Source: Siphlonurus alternatus
Lineage: Eukaryota; Arthropoda; Insecta; Ephemeroptera; Siphlonuridae
NCBI GenBank assembly: GCA_949825025.1
Contig: OX463778.1
Location: 40,315,194 to 40,379,193 of the forward strand
Direction: 5' to 3'
Length of the DNA stretch: 64,000 nt
Position 1 is the first letter of the stretch. Every line of letters begins with the position of its first letter. This document shows, piece by piece, positions 16,501 to 28,725 of the stretch. Both the position numbers and the translations under genes were made by a program. The notes beneath the pieces are model-generated. The model had not been told where the DNA came from. It did not search any database and saw nothing but the letters and a program-made list of their open reading frames with translations.

Positions 16501-17640
16501 ATTTTTTTTTATTGTAATATTTATTGCAAGTCTTTATATAGTTTTCACCTTATTCTATAGAAACACGTACTAATATCGATAGTATCGATCTTTGTATAGT
16601 TATAAAATATTAAGAAATAACATTATATATAGTATATTAAATTTTATTTCTTAAAATTGTATGCCAAAATTTGTTTTGCTTCTACAATTTCTACAGTAAA
16701 ACATTTATATCAGCAATGCGAGACCATCCCTAGTTATTAATAGAGCCGCTTCATCACGTCATCAGATATATTATACACATATGAGGCCAGACATCATCTA
16801 TATTATTGCATATTTGGATAAGGGACATCGCATTATGTGTTGTCATTTTTTTTAGACTTTTTTGGACCCTCCAACATCCCCTTAAAATCGAGAGGAAAAA
16901 CGTCAAATATTTAACACGTCAGCGTAGGGGAAACGTTGCACATGACACAGTATCATCACAGCGCCTTTTATTACAGGGTTAAAAAATCTTAAAAAAAAAA
17001 CAATAAAACGTAATTCGATGTCCTTTATGCAAATATGCAATAAAAATTATATTTTTATATTTGTGCCACCTTCTGAAATTATTATTATAATTTATTATTA
17101 TTATTATTTTCATGAGTTTAAGTAAGAGAGCAAACGTTTAATATTTTCCTAAATTGTTCTAAACAATAAATACTGGGGAAAACCTCATTTGTTATAATTT
17201 TCTATTAATACATTATCCATGGCATTGTTGAAATTTTCACCATCCATAATCTGACAAAAAAAAATACAAAATGGAAAAATGTGAACTTTTTTATTAAGTC
17301 ATGCTTAGTAAAATAAATGAATCTAATGATTACAGTGCGTGAATTCTGTACATTGTGTACAATTGCTAACATTGGGAACATATTACATATTTGTTTGTTT
17401 TTATGACAGGAGGATCAGCACCAAGTGTTATGGACTGATGGCTCCCTCTAACTCTGTGGGAATAACGACGATGGTGTATACAATGAGGCGGTGTAGAGGG
17501 GAGTATATGATGTATACCAATAGCAAAGCAGGGCCTTGCCTATGGGCTGACCCAAGGCCAAATATGTCAGCAGTCCTGCGGCAGCATCGTCTCCCTCGCA
17601 GCCCCGGCGACAGTCAACTGCGGATCACCGCGGCGCAGAC
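13600..17640 (+). other. 3' UTR of peptidase gene 1 and spacer to peptidase gene 2
   Basis: The first clear polyadenylation signal after the stop is aataaa at 14436-14441, with another at 14509-14514. The rest is AT-rich spacer containing one foldback element (16804-17042). From about 17400 the sequence becomes GC-richer and probably carries the 5' UTR of the second peptidase gene. No other coding exon is supported. Confidence 0.55.
16804..17042. repeat. Foldback MITE with TATTGCATATTTG ends
   Basis: The left end tattgcatatttggataagg returns as the complement of the right end (cctttatgcaaatatgcaata). The arms continue through gacatcg and a T-rich block with agacttttttgg. The centre contains acacgtcagcg and caaatatttaacacgtc. 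A diverged relative lies at about 32040-32290, inside the carotenoid oxygenase gene. Confidence 0.75.
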
Positions 17641-18670
17641 ATGAGACAGGAGCAGCCGCATCTGCGACCGCCCACGCCCGAACGACCGTGCAAGCGTAAG
17701 TTTGTTCCGTCAACAGCGAACTAGACCGACAGATCTTGGCTAAATAGCTCTCTTGACATTTAATCTTATAGCTTAACTCAAAGGGACAATACAAATTTAT
17801 GACCAATTTTAAATAATGATATCATTCATCTATAAATGAATGAATGGCCTTGCATTTAGTTAAAAATATTATCTATGGTTATATGAATGGGATTCTTAAT
17901 AAAAAATATAGTATGAATTTATCTTATACTTTAAGTAAAACTTTTAATTTTTATTATTTGGTGAAAAAGTACCCAATATTTCTCATAATATTAAATTAAA
18001 TATTATTTTGCAAAATAAACACACCAGACGTCATGCTATATTTGAATAAAAGATGACATACTGTCATAAGTTCATAACTCATTCTTAATTTTAATTCAGA
18101 CTTCTCAAGGCTGCTTACAGTTTCGTCTTACAACACGTGCATGATCCATTAAAAATACTGTGCGTCATACTTTCATTTTTTAATAATTGAACATGCTTCA
18201 ACTATATATACGCATTCATTCCTTGGAGACATTCCCCATTGTTAGAAAGCACCACTTCTGACTTCTGATAGTTCATTGAATCAACACTTGCAAATTTTCT
18301 AATACAAAATCTCACGTGTTCCAATCTCTTTACCCCCTCCTCATTTAAATGGGACATTTTGGAAAAGGATACAAATTCCACTTTGCTATTTAGCAAATAA
18401 AATAAAATAAATTTAACTGGCTGCATCGAAAAATTGTATGACGAAAATGAAAAATTGTGGCGAGATCTAAAGTATGAGAAGGATCATGATAGTTCTGAAG
18501 GTAAGGTGACGGATTTTGGGGGTTAGATCGGTCCCAACCCCAAAATAGGTGTCTTGCTGCTCTCCCCTAAATTTAATTCAACATTTCAAACTACCTCACG
18601 GAGATGCATTTATTTCTCATCACAATTTTTCGTTAGCGTCATTCCTTCTTAATAAATTTGAATATCGTAT

Positions 18671-18707
<37 letters not shown>

Positions 18708-21700
18708 CCTTTTAAGTAAGAACAATATCTAGGTTATGCATGTACTTGAAGATGGTAATATAAAAAAAGAAATATGATAGAAAGTTATAGCATAAGTTAT
18801 ATAAGGCTTCTATTTCAATTTTAATCACCGTTCATTGACATGACTCAATGAAAATCGTTTAAAGCAATCATTTCAAGAGGCATGGGAATGCGTAGTTAGG
18901 GTGTTGCAAGCCGCCGTATGACAGGACAGTCATACAGTGGGATGTAACCACCCTCGTTTGGAGTAGAGAGATAAGTAGTGCTTGAGTGGCGCACTGAGAG
19001 GCCTCTTGACTCCTTCCCTTCCCTTTTATAATAAAATGAATCATGCAACCAGCGCATAATGTTTATTAAATATTGTATCACTTAAATTTTTATTAAAAAC
19101 TGTTTATAATATTTATATAAAATTGCCTCAAAATCTCCAATAATATTTTCTTTGTACACAGATTGCCAAATAGCTGAAGAGAAACAAACAGTTAACAAAC
19201 CAACAAATTTATGTGCATGTCAAAGGTAAGAAATTTTTGCTCATATAATTTTATTGAATTTAATAATGATGCCATTATACTGATGATATCTGAACAATAC
19301 CATTAATATTGAAATTGAGTAAGATTATTTCATTAACAAGTAGTGTTTATATGTATAATACTGCATGTCATGTAAAAAAATACGACAGAAGTATAATTTT
19401 TAAAAGAAATGAAAACTTTTTTAAACAATCATTTAACAATCATTCAATTTATTTTAACAATCATAAATGCAAATTCAAACACTGATTTAACTTGTAATAG
19501 TTTTAATTTAAAACAAATTTATATATTATAAAACATAAATAATGTACCGTACATGTACGCGTATATAAAATTAGACATGAATTAAAAAAAAAAAAAATGA
19601 AATGATTTTTCTCTTAATCAGAAAGCTAAACGAATTAAAAAAATGAAGATTTTTATTTCATTCACATGTTACAAACAATCACCCTTGTCATTAACATTCG
19701 TATTCTCAGCTCACCGTGCGCCAGGGTACGGCGGTGCGTGGCGCTGCCTCTGCTGGTGCTACTACCCCTGGCACTGCTCGCCCTCGCTGTATTGCGTGTC
19801 TCCGTTCGACCTGACCCCGCCGTGCCCATCCGCTACCTCCCAGGTGAGGATTTCAAATTGAAATTAATTCTAGAATTTATTATACAGCCTCGTGCAGATA
19901 TGTGCTAGTTGTGTCGCGGATTATTGGACGAGTTACAGAAATAATTAGGGTACATTGAAACATGTAAAAAAATAATTCAGATTTTTATATAATATTATAT
20001 TGTAGGAAAAATTATTTTTCAATAAAGCATTAAAAAAATGCAAGAAGCAAATTTGAAATTACAAAATTTAACCACGTAAGTATTTTTTTTAGAAATATAC
20101 TTTTTACTTTTTATACTTGAAAACAAATCTTCAAGCGTTCAAAACGCTTTGTGTTCCTCGGTCCTCAGAGATAGCACTGGACACAGACGTGGACCACCCC
20201 GAGCCGGAGATCCTGCGTGAGACGAGGACACGGTTCGTGGCACCCTCAGCCGTGCGTCTGCCGAGGGCCAAGCGCGAGCTGGTGAATCTTGAGCTGTTCT
20301 TTGGCAACGTCAGTGACGACTCCATCGAATGGTCTAGCAAGTAAGTGTTAAATCACGCAACTTTATTGTTAATGTGCGAAGCCTGCAATTGTGTTACTTG
20401 AGAAAATACTTTCCATATATATTATATTAATTTCAGTATAATTATGATCTTCTGCATATTAAGATTATAGTTTAACATCAGTGGCAACGAACACTATTTT
20501 CACTTGTTTTTCATAGTGTTTACATAAGTCTTTTTGCAACGTTTCATCAGTGGTGACGCAAGCGGCGAGAGTGAGGAACTGGAGGATGCAGGTTTGCTGG
20601 ACTCCCAGGAGCTAGACTGGGAGGTGGCCGGAGGTAGGGTCGAAGCGGGCACCACCACCTCGGCTCCTACCACTACGGGTCCCGAGAACGAGCTTGAATG
20701 GCCTGGAGATTCGGACGATGCCACCAAGACCAGGGAGGCACAAGGTATATACCAGAAAATGTACCAGTCGGGACTTAACTAGACCAGAGGTGGCAACTTC
20801 TAAAGTTCTATATATGCAATATTTGGAATATTTTACTATATATAGTTTTTGATACATTCTATAGCTTAAATTTAAAAAAAATATACCCAACTGTATCGTT
20901 TTTACAAAAGATTGTGTGTTATTTGATACAAAAAAAAAAGATAAATTAAATTAAGTCCTAAAGTGCTATACGCAATATTTGGAATATTTTACTATAGGTT
21001 TTGATACGTGGTATACTATATCTTAAATATAAAAATACCCAAATGTATCGTTTTTACAAAAGATTGTGTGTTATTTAATACAAAAACAAAGATAAATGTT
21101 GTCATTTTTTTTTATTATTCATCATTATAGAATACATAGTACAATTTTAGATAGTTACAATTTTATAGTTTTGTCCTCTATGAGCTTCCTTAGTTAAGCC
21201 GGTATTACACGATACAATTTTTCTAACTATTGCATACAATTTTTCTTTCAAGAAAACTTGAACTCCATTTGTTTGTATGGAGATGAAATTTTCTTGAAAG
21301 GAAAAATTGCATGCAAAATTGTATCGTGTAATACCGGCTTTAGTAAAGGAAATTTTTGTGGTCATGAATGCTTACACAAATTTGTCTACTAGGACGACGT
21401 ATGGCACAGTACATGGACACAAACACGGACCCTTGCTCCGACTTCTACCAATACGCATGTGGCCAGTGGGCTTCTCGACATCCAATCCCACGAGACAAGG
21501 CTGGCTTTGATACGTTCGAGCTGCTGCGCGAGAGACTGGACGCTCAACTGCGCACTCTGCTGGAGCAGGAGGGCCAAGAGGAGCAGGAGGGCGAGGAACC
21601 GAGCGTGGCCATCAGCAAGGCGCGAGATCTGTACCGTTCCTGCATGGACCACAGTGAGCTTTCTCATTTAATCAGTATTTAGCAATGAGGAATTAGAATT

Positions 21701-21997
21701 CATTATTCTGTGGTATTGCTCGCGATACAATAAAATAGTTCCATTTATTGCATATAATTTTTCCTTGCAAGAAAACTTCAACTCCATTTATTTGTTGGAG
21801 AATACATTTTCTTGTAAAGAAAATTTTTAATTGTATACCCAGCTTTATACTTTGCTTACGAGCTGCAATCTGCTATATATATGGTGTTACAATGCTAATT
21901 GATGCTGCATGCAGCACGTATGTGTACTGCATTACACAAGGACTCGCAAGGTGAAAGTTAATATGTGAATAATATATACTTAAAAATTTAATAAGAG

Positions 21998-22064
<67 letters not shown>

Positions 22065-25000
22065 TATAACAGATCTTAGTTTACGTGTGGATTCGATTAC
22101 GCGCGACGGCCATCTTGGAAGTCATAACATGGCTAAGATAGGGGGCGCCAGTCGGTCTAGACGTATAGTCTAGCCATGTCAGGCGTAAACTTATATTTGT
22201 TTTACTGTATATATATTTTTATATATTTTGCAATATTCAATATTTTCATGGATCAAAGGAAAGATGAAAAGAAAGGGTGACAAAAAAACAAAAAAGCATA
22301 TATATTTACATGTATTTAACAAACAAAACAATCCTGTAACCACCAATTTTCGTACCTTGCAGGCTCGCTGTCAACGCGGGGTTCGGAACCCCTACTACGC
22401 CTGCTGGCCAGCTTGGGTGGCATGCCGGCCCTCGACCCCGACTGGGACCCCGCTTCTTTCGACTGGATCCGCCTGATGGCCGAGCTGCGACGCATGAACA
22501 ACGACATCCTCATCGCGCAGTGGATCGGACCCGACATCAAGCACTCGGACGAGTATATCATCCAGGTAGACTAACGAGGATCATTTACTGCATAGAATCT
22601 TCAATGATACTGACAAAATAAATGGACTTGCACTTTTAATGTGTAATTTTCTCTGTATTATAAAAATTATATATAATATATTATTATAATGCCTTCATTT
22701 AGTATTAGTTTAAGTGTGTAATGATTGATCTAATGATCCAAATCATGAGAGACGAGGACTCGAACATCCATTACAAAAACACATTTATTAATGTTATGGT
22801 CCCTGTTTAGTTCCTTGAAAGTTTGCCCGAAAGATCATAAACAAAAATATTATCAGATATCAGCATTCATAATTGATCTGTAATTTATAATTACACAATT
22901 TATAATTTTATTTTATCATAATCACATTATCAAGACTATTGTCAACTTCTTACTGATGCAACAATAACTCCAAAATATAATTCGTTTTATGTTATAACGG
23001 TTTCTTCAGTTCGACCAGACGAGCCTAGGACTGCCGACCCGCGACTACTTCCTGCAGGCCAGCAACGCGGCGTATCTGCAGGCGTACCGAACCTTCATGG
23101 TGCACGTCATCTCGCTGCTGGGAGCCTCCGCGGAGAACGCAACCGTCGCGGCTGACGAGATTGTGGCTTTCGAGATCGAGCTCGCAAAGGTGGGAACTCA
23201 GAGCCAGTCATTGCGATAGTCTAATATAACCAAGTTGTGAAACAAAATGCTAGCGAAATTGCTATTATACTAAGATACGATAATTATCACAAAAATTATA
23301 AAAATAATTTTGTTTGTTTCATACTTTTTATGGCAGAACTCTGTTTAAATATAATGTATATTTATATAATGTTATTTTCTGAAGTTAATCGATCGTTTTT
23401 TAATACATTGCTAAATTAGAATGTAGTTGCCAAGTTGCGAAGCGTGCCATAATTAAAAAATGACAAACTACGTATTGTTATCTTCTTCCGTTCCCAGCTG
23501 ACCGCGACTGCGGAGGAGCGCCGCAACGTGTCTGCTCTGTACCGCCGCTGGACTCTGGTGCACCTCGAACGTCAGCTGCCCGGCATCGACTGGCGCCGCT
23601 ACTTGTCGATGGTGCTCGGCCACGCACCCTCGGACAACGAGTCTGTCGTGGTGTACGCCGAGCACTACTTTGAGCGACTTGCACAGCTGATGCGAACCTC
23701 CCCGCCAAGGTACGGCGTCCTGCAGTGAGAGATGCAATGAACTATGGATGTTTATCGGAATATGGAGCTATCAAAACTCAACTATATGCTTTCAAGTTAT
23801 TTTGAGGGGAAAATATAATTTCACCGAATTAAGCATTATGTGGATTGGTAACATGATTGTCTTTAATATAATTATACTTTATATTATAGGTAACTTGAAA
23901 GTATAACACCTCCTGATGTAAATTTAAATAATGATAAATAAAATAATCTTTATTGTAAGGGTAAGATTTAGGCCATTAATTAGGGTACTCTTCCATCCAA
24001 TACATCTAATTATAACTTTTGAATTATTCATTATTTATAAATCCTTTATTTAGCTCTAGTTCACCCAACGAAAGTAATACCAATCTTCATATTTAAAGCT
24101 TGGATCCACTTAACTATTATTATGGGTGCTGAGATAATAAAAATATAATAATTTGAATTTGTATGTATTATATTTGTGTTCGTTGTCATAACTATCAAGT
24201 GACAACCTCTCAAAGAAACTTTAAATACTAAAGCTTCAAAACAATGACGTAACCATGCACATAAAAATAACAGACACAAAAGCACGACGTAAAAATAATT
24301 TGTATATGAAAAAAAAGAGGTGTGTTGATAGTTAATAGTACATTTTTGCATTCAATTTCAAATACCATCAAAGTTTATTTACTCGTATTACAAACAAATA
24401 CGCCCGCGTGCAGGACGGTGGCCAACTACCTGCTATGGCGGTTCGTGCGGCACCGCGTGAGCAATCTGGACGAGCGCTTCCAGGACGTCCGTCAACGGTT
24501 CTACTGCGCGCTGTTCGGCCGCGAGCAAGCCCCGCCCCGCTGGAAGGACTGTGTGGCGCAGGTGAACGCCAACATGGGCATGGCGCTGGGGGCGCTCTTC
24601 GTGAGGAAGCACTTCGACGAGAACAGCAAGAACGACGTGAGTGTCTATGCTTAATTAATTACTAACTATAATTATAATTACTGTCCATTTCAATTCAACC
24701 CACAAAACTGATGTTAAAATTTAATACTCGCAAATTTTCATTTTATTTATAAGTTCGTTAGCATTGATTTTTAAGTTGTTTTTTATTTTCAATTCTAGAA
24801 GTCTTTTAAAGACTTAATTCAGCAAGAAATTATGAAATTCATATTTTTTTATATGATATGATATATATATATTTATATATTTTTATTATTAAGTAAACTG
24901 CTATTATAATTATTTAACTTACACAATATTTCGATGAAAACTAAATGTAAAATCAAAATTCGTATCAACAGAACACCAAAATTTCTATAATTATGTAGAA

Positions 25001-27648
25001 TCATTAATTATGTTTCTTCCGACAGACGTTGCACATGACACAGGAGATGCAAGAGGCGTTTCGGATGCTCGTGTCTCACTCTGCGTGGCTAGACGAGGGC
25101 ACCAAGACACTGGCAAGCGAAAAGGTCGGGGCGATGACCCTGCGTATCGGCTACCCTGACTTCATCTTGGCCTGGAGCGAACTGGACGCGCGCTACGATT
25201 CCCTCAACATCAGTCGCGAGGCTTACTTTGAGAACATGGTGGCGCTACTGCGACACGCGAGCCGCGAGGAACGCTCGAGACTCGGCAGCCCCGTCAACAA
25301 GACTCAGTGGAACACCGCGCCAGCAGTCGTCAACGCTTACTACAGCCGCAACAAGAATCAGATCAGTGAGATAGAGTACCTGTGTTTAGTCATTGAGAGG
25401 AAATTGAAAGTCGAGTCTAGCTGAAAGCAAGCGGTTCTATAGCTAAAATGCCTATAATTCTATTACACTATATTCCAGATTGTCACTAATTAATTATCAG
25501 ATTTGTCATTAAGGAAACGTTAAAATAATTTTGAGACGATATTTAGATATGCTGTAACTTAAGGGTAAGGTAACGCCACCAATGTTAAAAAAAATCCCTC
25601 TCACAAAAATTCTGAAAAAAATTTAAAATGTTCTCCTCTATACCTCCTATCAGTACCTAAAATATCAGGTATACAAATACGATCTAGTTTTTGAGTTATG
25701 AATTTTTAAAGTTGACCAATTTAACATGGGAGTTTCATTTCTCCATGTTAAAGTAGTCAACTTTAAAATTTTATAACTCAAAAACTAGATCGTATTTGTA
25801 TACCTGATATTTTAGGTACTGATAGGGGGTATAGAGGAGAACATTTTAAATTTTCTTCAGAATTTTTGTGAGAGGGATTTTTTTTAACATTGGTGGCGTT
25901 ACCTTACCCTTAACCATCAGCCATTCATTTCTTTGTCGCAAAGACTCATGCTTTCTTTGCATTTTCTTTTATTTTTTTTCTTATTATATATTATTATATT
26001 TATTTTTTTTTTTAGTTTTTTAACGTTTACAGCTTTGATTAAAAAAGTAAGTTTTTTTTTTATTATTATTTTCTCTTATTACAGTGTTTCCTGCTGGAAT
26101 TCTCCAGCCTCCATTCTATCATCGTCACTTTCCTCGGAGTCTCAACTTCGGAGGAATCGGCGTGGTGATCGGTCACGAGATCACGCACGGGTTTGACGAC
26201 AAGGGTCGTTTGTTTGACCGCGCGGGAAACATGCAGCGCTGGTGGCCCGATCACGCAGTGCAGGGTTTCCACCGACGAGCACAGTGTCTCATAGGTAAGT
26301 CTTTATGCTGTGGGATATTGTGCGAGCTGACCACGTGCTTGTTTGCAGACCAGTACAGCCAGTACACCGTGGACGAGGTGGCGATGCAGGTGGATGGCAT
26401 GAACACGCAGGGTGAAAACATCGCGGATAACGGAGGAATCAAGCAGTCGTTCCTGGTATGACCGATTTTATCACAATACCTTCAATATGTAAAATTTTAC
26501 CATTGATTGTTTTAATATCAATGTTTTAACTTTTTATTGCAAAACTGTTTTTTTATTATAAAGATAGACTGCATGGAGAACAGCCAATATTGTTTGTTTT
26601 TGTTTAAATTCATTTAAGTTCGTTATAATTGTACTAGACTGTGAATACAAAATTAATACTATTTTTCTCTTATGAGTATAAAGTGTTTCTAAAATATAAC
26701 TGAAGACCTATACTAGAAATGCTGAGAAATATTTAAAGACCTACACAACGAGCACTTTTTTAAATGTTTAATCGTCTCGTTTTTATCTTAGCTATCACGT
26801 CAATATAATAATAATTTAATTTTTGCCCATAACTTTTAAAGTATAAGTTATCAGAGCATCGCGGACGCTGACACGTGACTTGCTTGGTTGCAGGCGTACA
26901 AGCGGTGGCTGGAGCAAAATGGAGACGCGGAGGAGACGCTGCCTGGACTGAACGCGACGCACCTGCAGCTCTTCTTCATCAACTTTGCACAGGTGTGGTG
27001 CGGCGCCATGAGACCTGAGGCCACCCGCAACAAGCTCAAGACCGCCGTGCACTCGCCCGGCAAATTCAGGTAAAGTTGGTTTCATGGATTGTCAGTTTTT
27101 CATGAAGATTTCACTTCAATTTATGAGCTAAACCCGGTAGGAGAACAGAAATAAATTATTTTTGTATTTATAGTGATTATTCTAAAATATAAGCTAAATG
27201 GATTTAGAGTACTCAGGGAATTTGTTGTAAGCTTGCATGTTTTTTGGTAAACTTTATGATCATTTTAATTATGTACGATGTTGTTGCTTTTTAATGTTGA
27301 AAATTATTCACAGCTTATACGTCATAGCAGCTTAATGCTCTGCTGAGTCATTTCCGTACGCTATTATCATATATATGTGATGCATTATGTATAGCAAACC
27401 TTGAACTTCCAATAGTTGACATTAATTCTACTGCTTCATTTTATGCATAGTTTTATCAACAGTGAGGCCTCTCAGTAAGGTAAAATATACAGTAAAAAGT
27501 TAGCAAATACTTACCCATGGCCCCATGTAACGTATCATTAAATTACAGGGTAATCGGAACGCTGTCCAACTTTGAGGACTTCGCCACGGTGTTTCAGTGT
27601 CCTCGAGGCAGCCGTATGAACCCCGAGCGTAAGTGCTCCGTCTGGTGA
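17641..27648 (+). CDS. Neprilysin-like M13 zinc metallopeptidase, gene 2 (complete, 15 coding exons)
   Basis: Second M13 peptidase, tandem to gene 1. Exons: 17641-17695, 19162-19225, 19710-19843, 20169-20340, 20551-20744, 21393-21653, 22363-22565, 23010-23189, 23498-23709, 24414-24636, 25026-25365, 26085-26294, 26349-26455, 26894-27069, 27549-27648. Phases join without a stop into 876 residues. The first two exons rest on frame and splice consensus only and are the least certain. The transmembrane helix is at about 50-68, followed by an unusually long stalk (about 80-205) ending in an acidic, Thr/Ser-rich part. The catalytic part then has [33 protein letters not shown] (669-672), HEITH (710-714), GENIAD (771-776), H838, R844 and C-terminal CSVW. 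All catalytic residues are present. Several intron positions match gene 1 and others are private to each, so the duplication is old. A polyadenylation signal lies at 28118-28123. Confidence 0.93.
18676..18706. repeat. (TA)n microsatellite
   Basis: Short TA run in intron 1 of peptidase gene 2. Confidence 0.85.
20801..21096. repeat. Tandem duplication of about 140 bases
   Basis: Two direct copies (about 20801-20947 and 20959-21096) share caatatttggaatattttac, tgtatcgtttttacaaaaga and ttgtgtgttattt. They differ by small indels. They lie in intron 5 of peptidase gene 2. Confidence 0.8.
21194..21342. repeat. Small foldback MITE with GCCGGTATTACACG ends
   Basis: Arms of about 65 bases start gccggtattacacgatacaa and are inverted around gtttgtatggag. 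It ends about 50 bases before the exon at 21393 that begins the peptidase ectodomain. A degraded relative without the outer terminus lies at about 21720-21845. Confidence 0.8.
22001..22061. repeat. (TA)n microsatellite
   Basis: Pure TA run in intron 6 of peptidase gene 2. Confidence 0.95.
25559..25913. repeat. Foldback element with TTAAGGGTAAGG ends
   Basis: Nearly perfect inverted repeat of about 355 bases in intron 11 of peptidase gene 2. The arms start ttaagggtaaggtaacgcca and include gtacctaaaatatcagg and gatctagtttttgagtt. The centre is a short region around gggagtttcatttctcc. It ends about 170 bases before the exon encoding the zinc motif. No open frame of note. Confidence 0.9.
26295..26348 (+). 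other. 54-base intron with no stop in frame (peptidase gene 2)
   Basis: The donor gtaagt and acceptor tttgcag are good, and removing it matches the family spacing between HEITH and GENIAD. Its length is a multiple of three and it contains no in-frame stop. Retention would add 18 residues rich in Cys and Leu without changing the frame. Confidence 0.75.
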
Positions 27649-28725
27649 GCACATGGAGAACACCAACATGACCTTAGATGACCTCTGCACTCAGAATTAT
27701 GTGCCTATTTTAACTGAGCCCGTAATTTGCAAAGCTTTTGTAAAGACTATCATGGATAAGAGTTCTATCTTTTTGCAAGATATTTTAATATTTTTAGCAT
27801 AATTGAAAGTGAAGTTTTTAGACTTTAAAGAAGGAACTTTTATTAATTACAGATTAATTTAAAGTAAGTTGTTAAGAGACTAAAGAGATGTTAAAAATTT
27901 ATGGAAGAGAGTTATTAAATTTATGTAAAAAAAAAAAAGTTTGTAATTAATAATATAAAAATTAAGTATTTTATTTGTATAAAATGGATTACAGGGTATT
28001 TACATTTTAATATGAACAATTATTATAATAAATCATTAAAATAAGCATAATATTCAGTTATGTAATTTATGTACATATTTTTTGTCATTTATTTCCTACT
28101 TGTAGTACAAATTGAAAATAAATCAGTTTATACTAAATTTATTTATGAAACTTTTTGATTTGTGATGCAATTTTTAAAGATGAATTCTGTGTGTTTTGTT
28201 CGTATTATTATTATACAACGAGCGGCTCTAAGAGATGATTTAGCGCTTAATTAGTGTGTTGTGAAATTGTGTTTACTTTTTATTTTGAATGCGTTAAAAT
28301 ATAAATTATAAAAAAATGTGGTCGTGAAGAAAAGGCAAACGAAAATATTTTTTAGCAATATGAATGTAGTACACTGAGAATTTCCTATTAACATCATCTT
28401 AAATTAAAATATTTTTATGCATCTGTTGTAATAAATAGGCTCATTATATCGATACAATACAAAACTTATGAAAAATAATGTAATGTTCGGATATTTACTC
28501 TATAAGTAAGATGAAGACTAAAACTTCCTTAGCGCAAAGGCTGTGTAAAATATTCTTGGTGTCTTTTATGAAGGCTTATTTTTTTTTTAATTAAATTATT
28601 TAGTAAAAAAATGTAATTAACTTTATAATTTTCTTATAACTTTTGAGATCAATGTAAATTTAAAAAAATAATTCAAATATCACATAATGTTCATATTTGT
28701 CTCTGATGTCGATGGAGACGAGGGT
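27649..28725. other. Convergent 3' ends of peptidase gene 2 and the carotenoid oxygenase gene
   Basis: AT-rich spacer between two tail-to-tail genes. For the plus-strand gene, aataaa occurs at 28027-28032 and 28118-28123. I saw no clear canonical signal for the minus-strand gene close to its stop at 28726. No further coding sequence is visible. Confidence 0.6.

Noticed and set aside
23937..23965. LINE-like 3' end (aaataatctttattg) in peptidase gene 2 intron 9
   Set aside because: It resembles the 3' end of the LINE at 40501 but is too short to call and has no reverse transcriptase sequence beside it.
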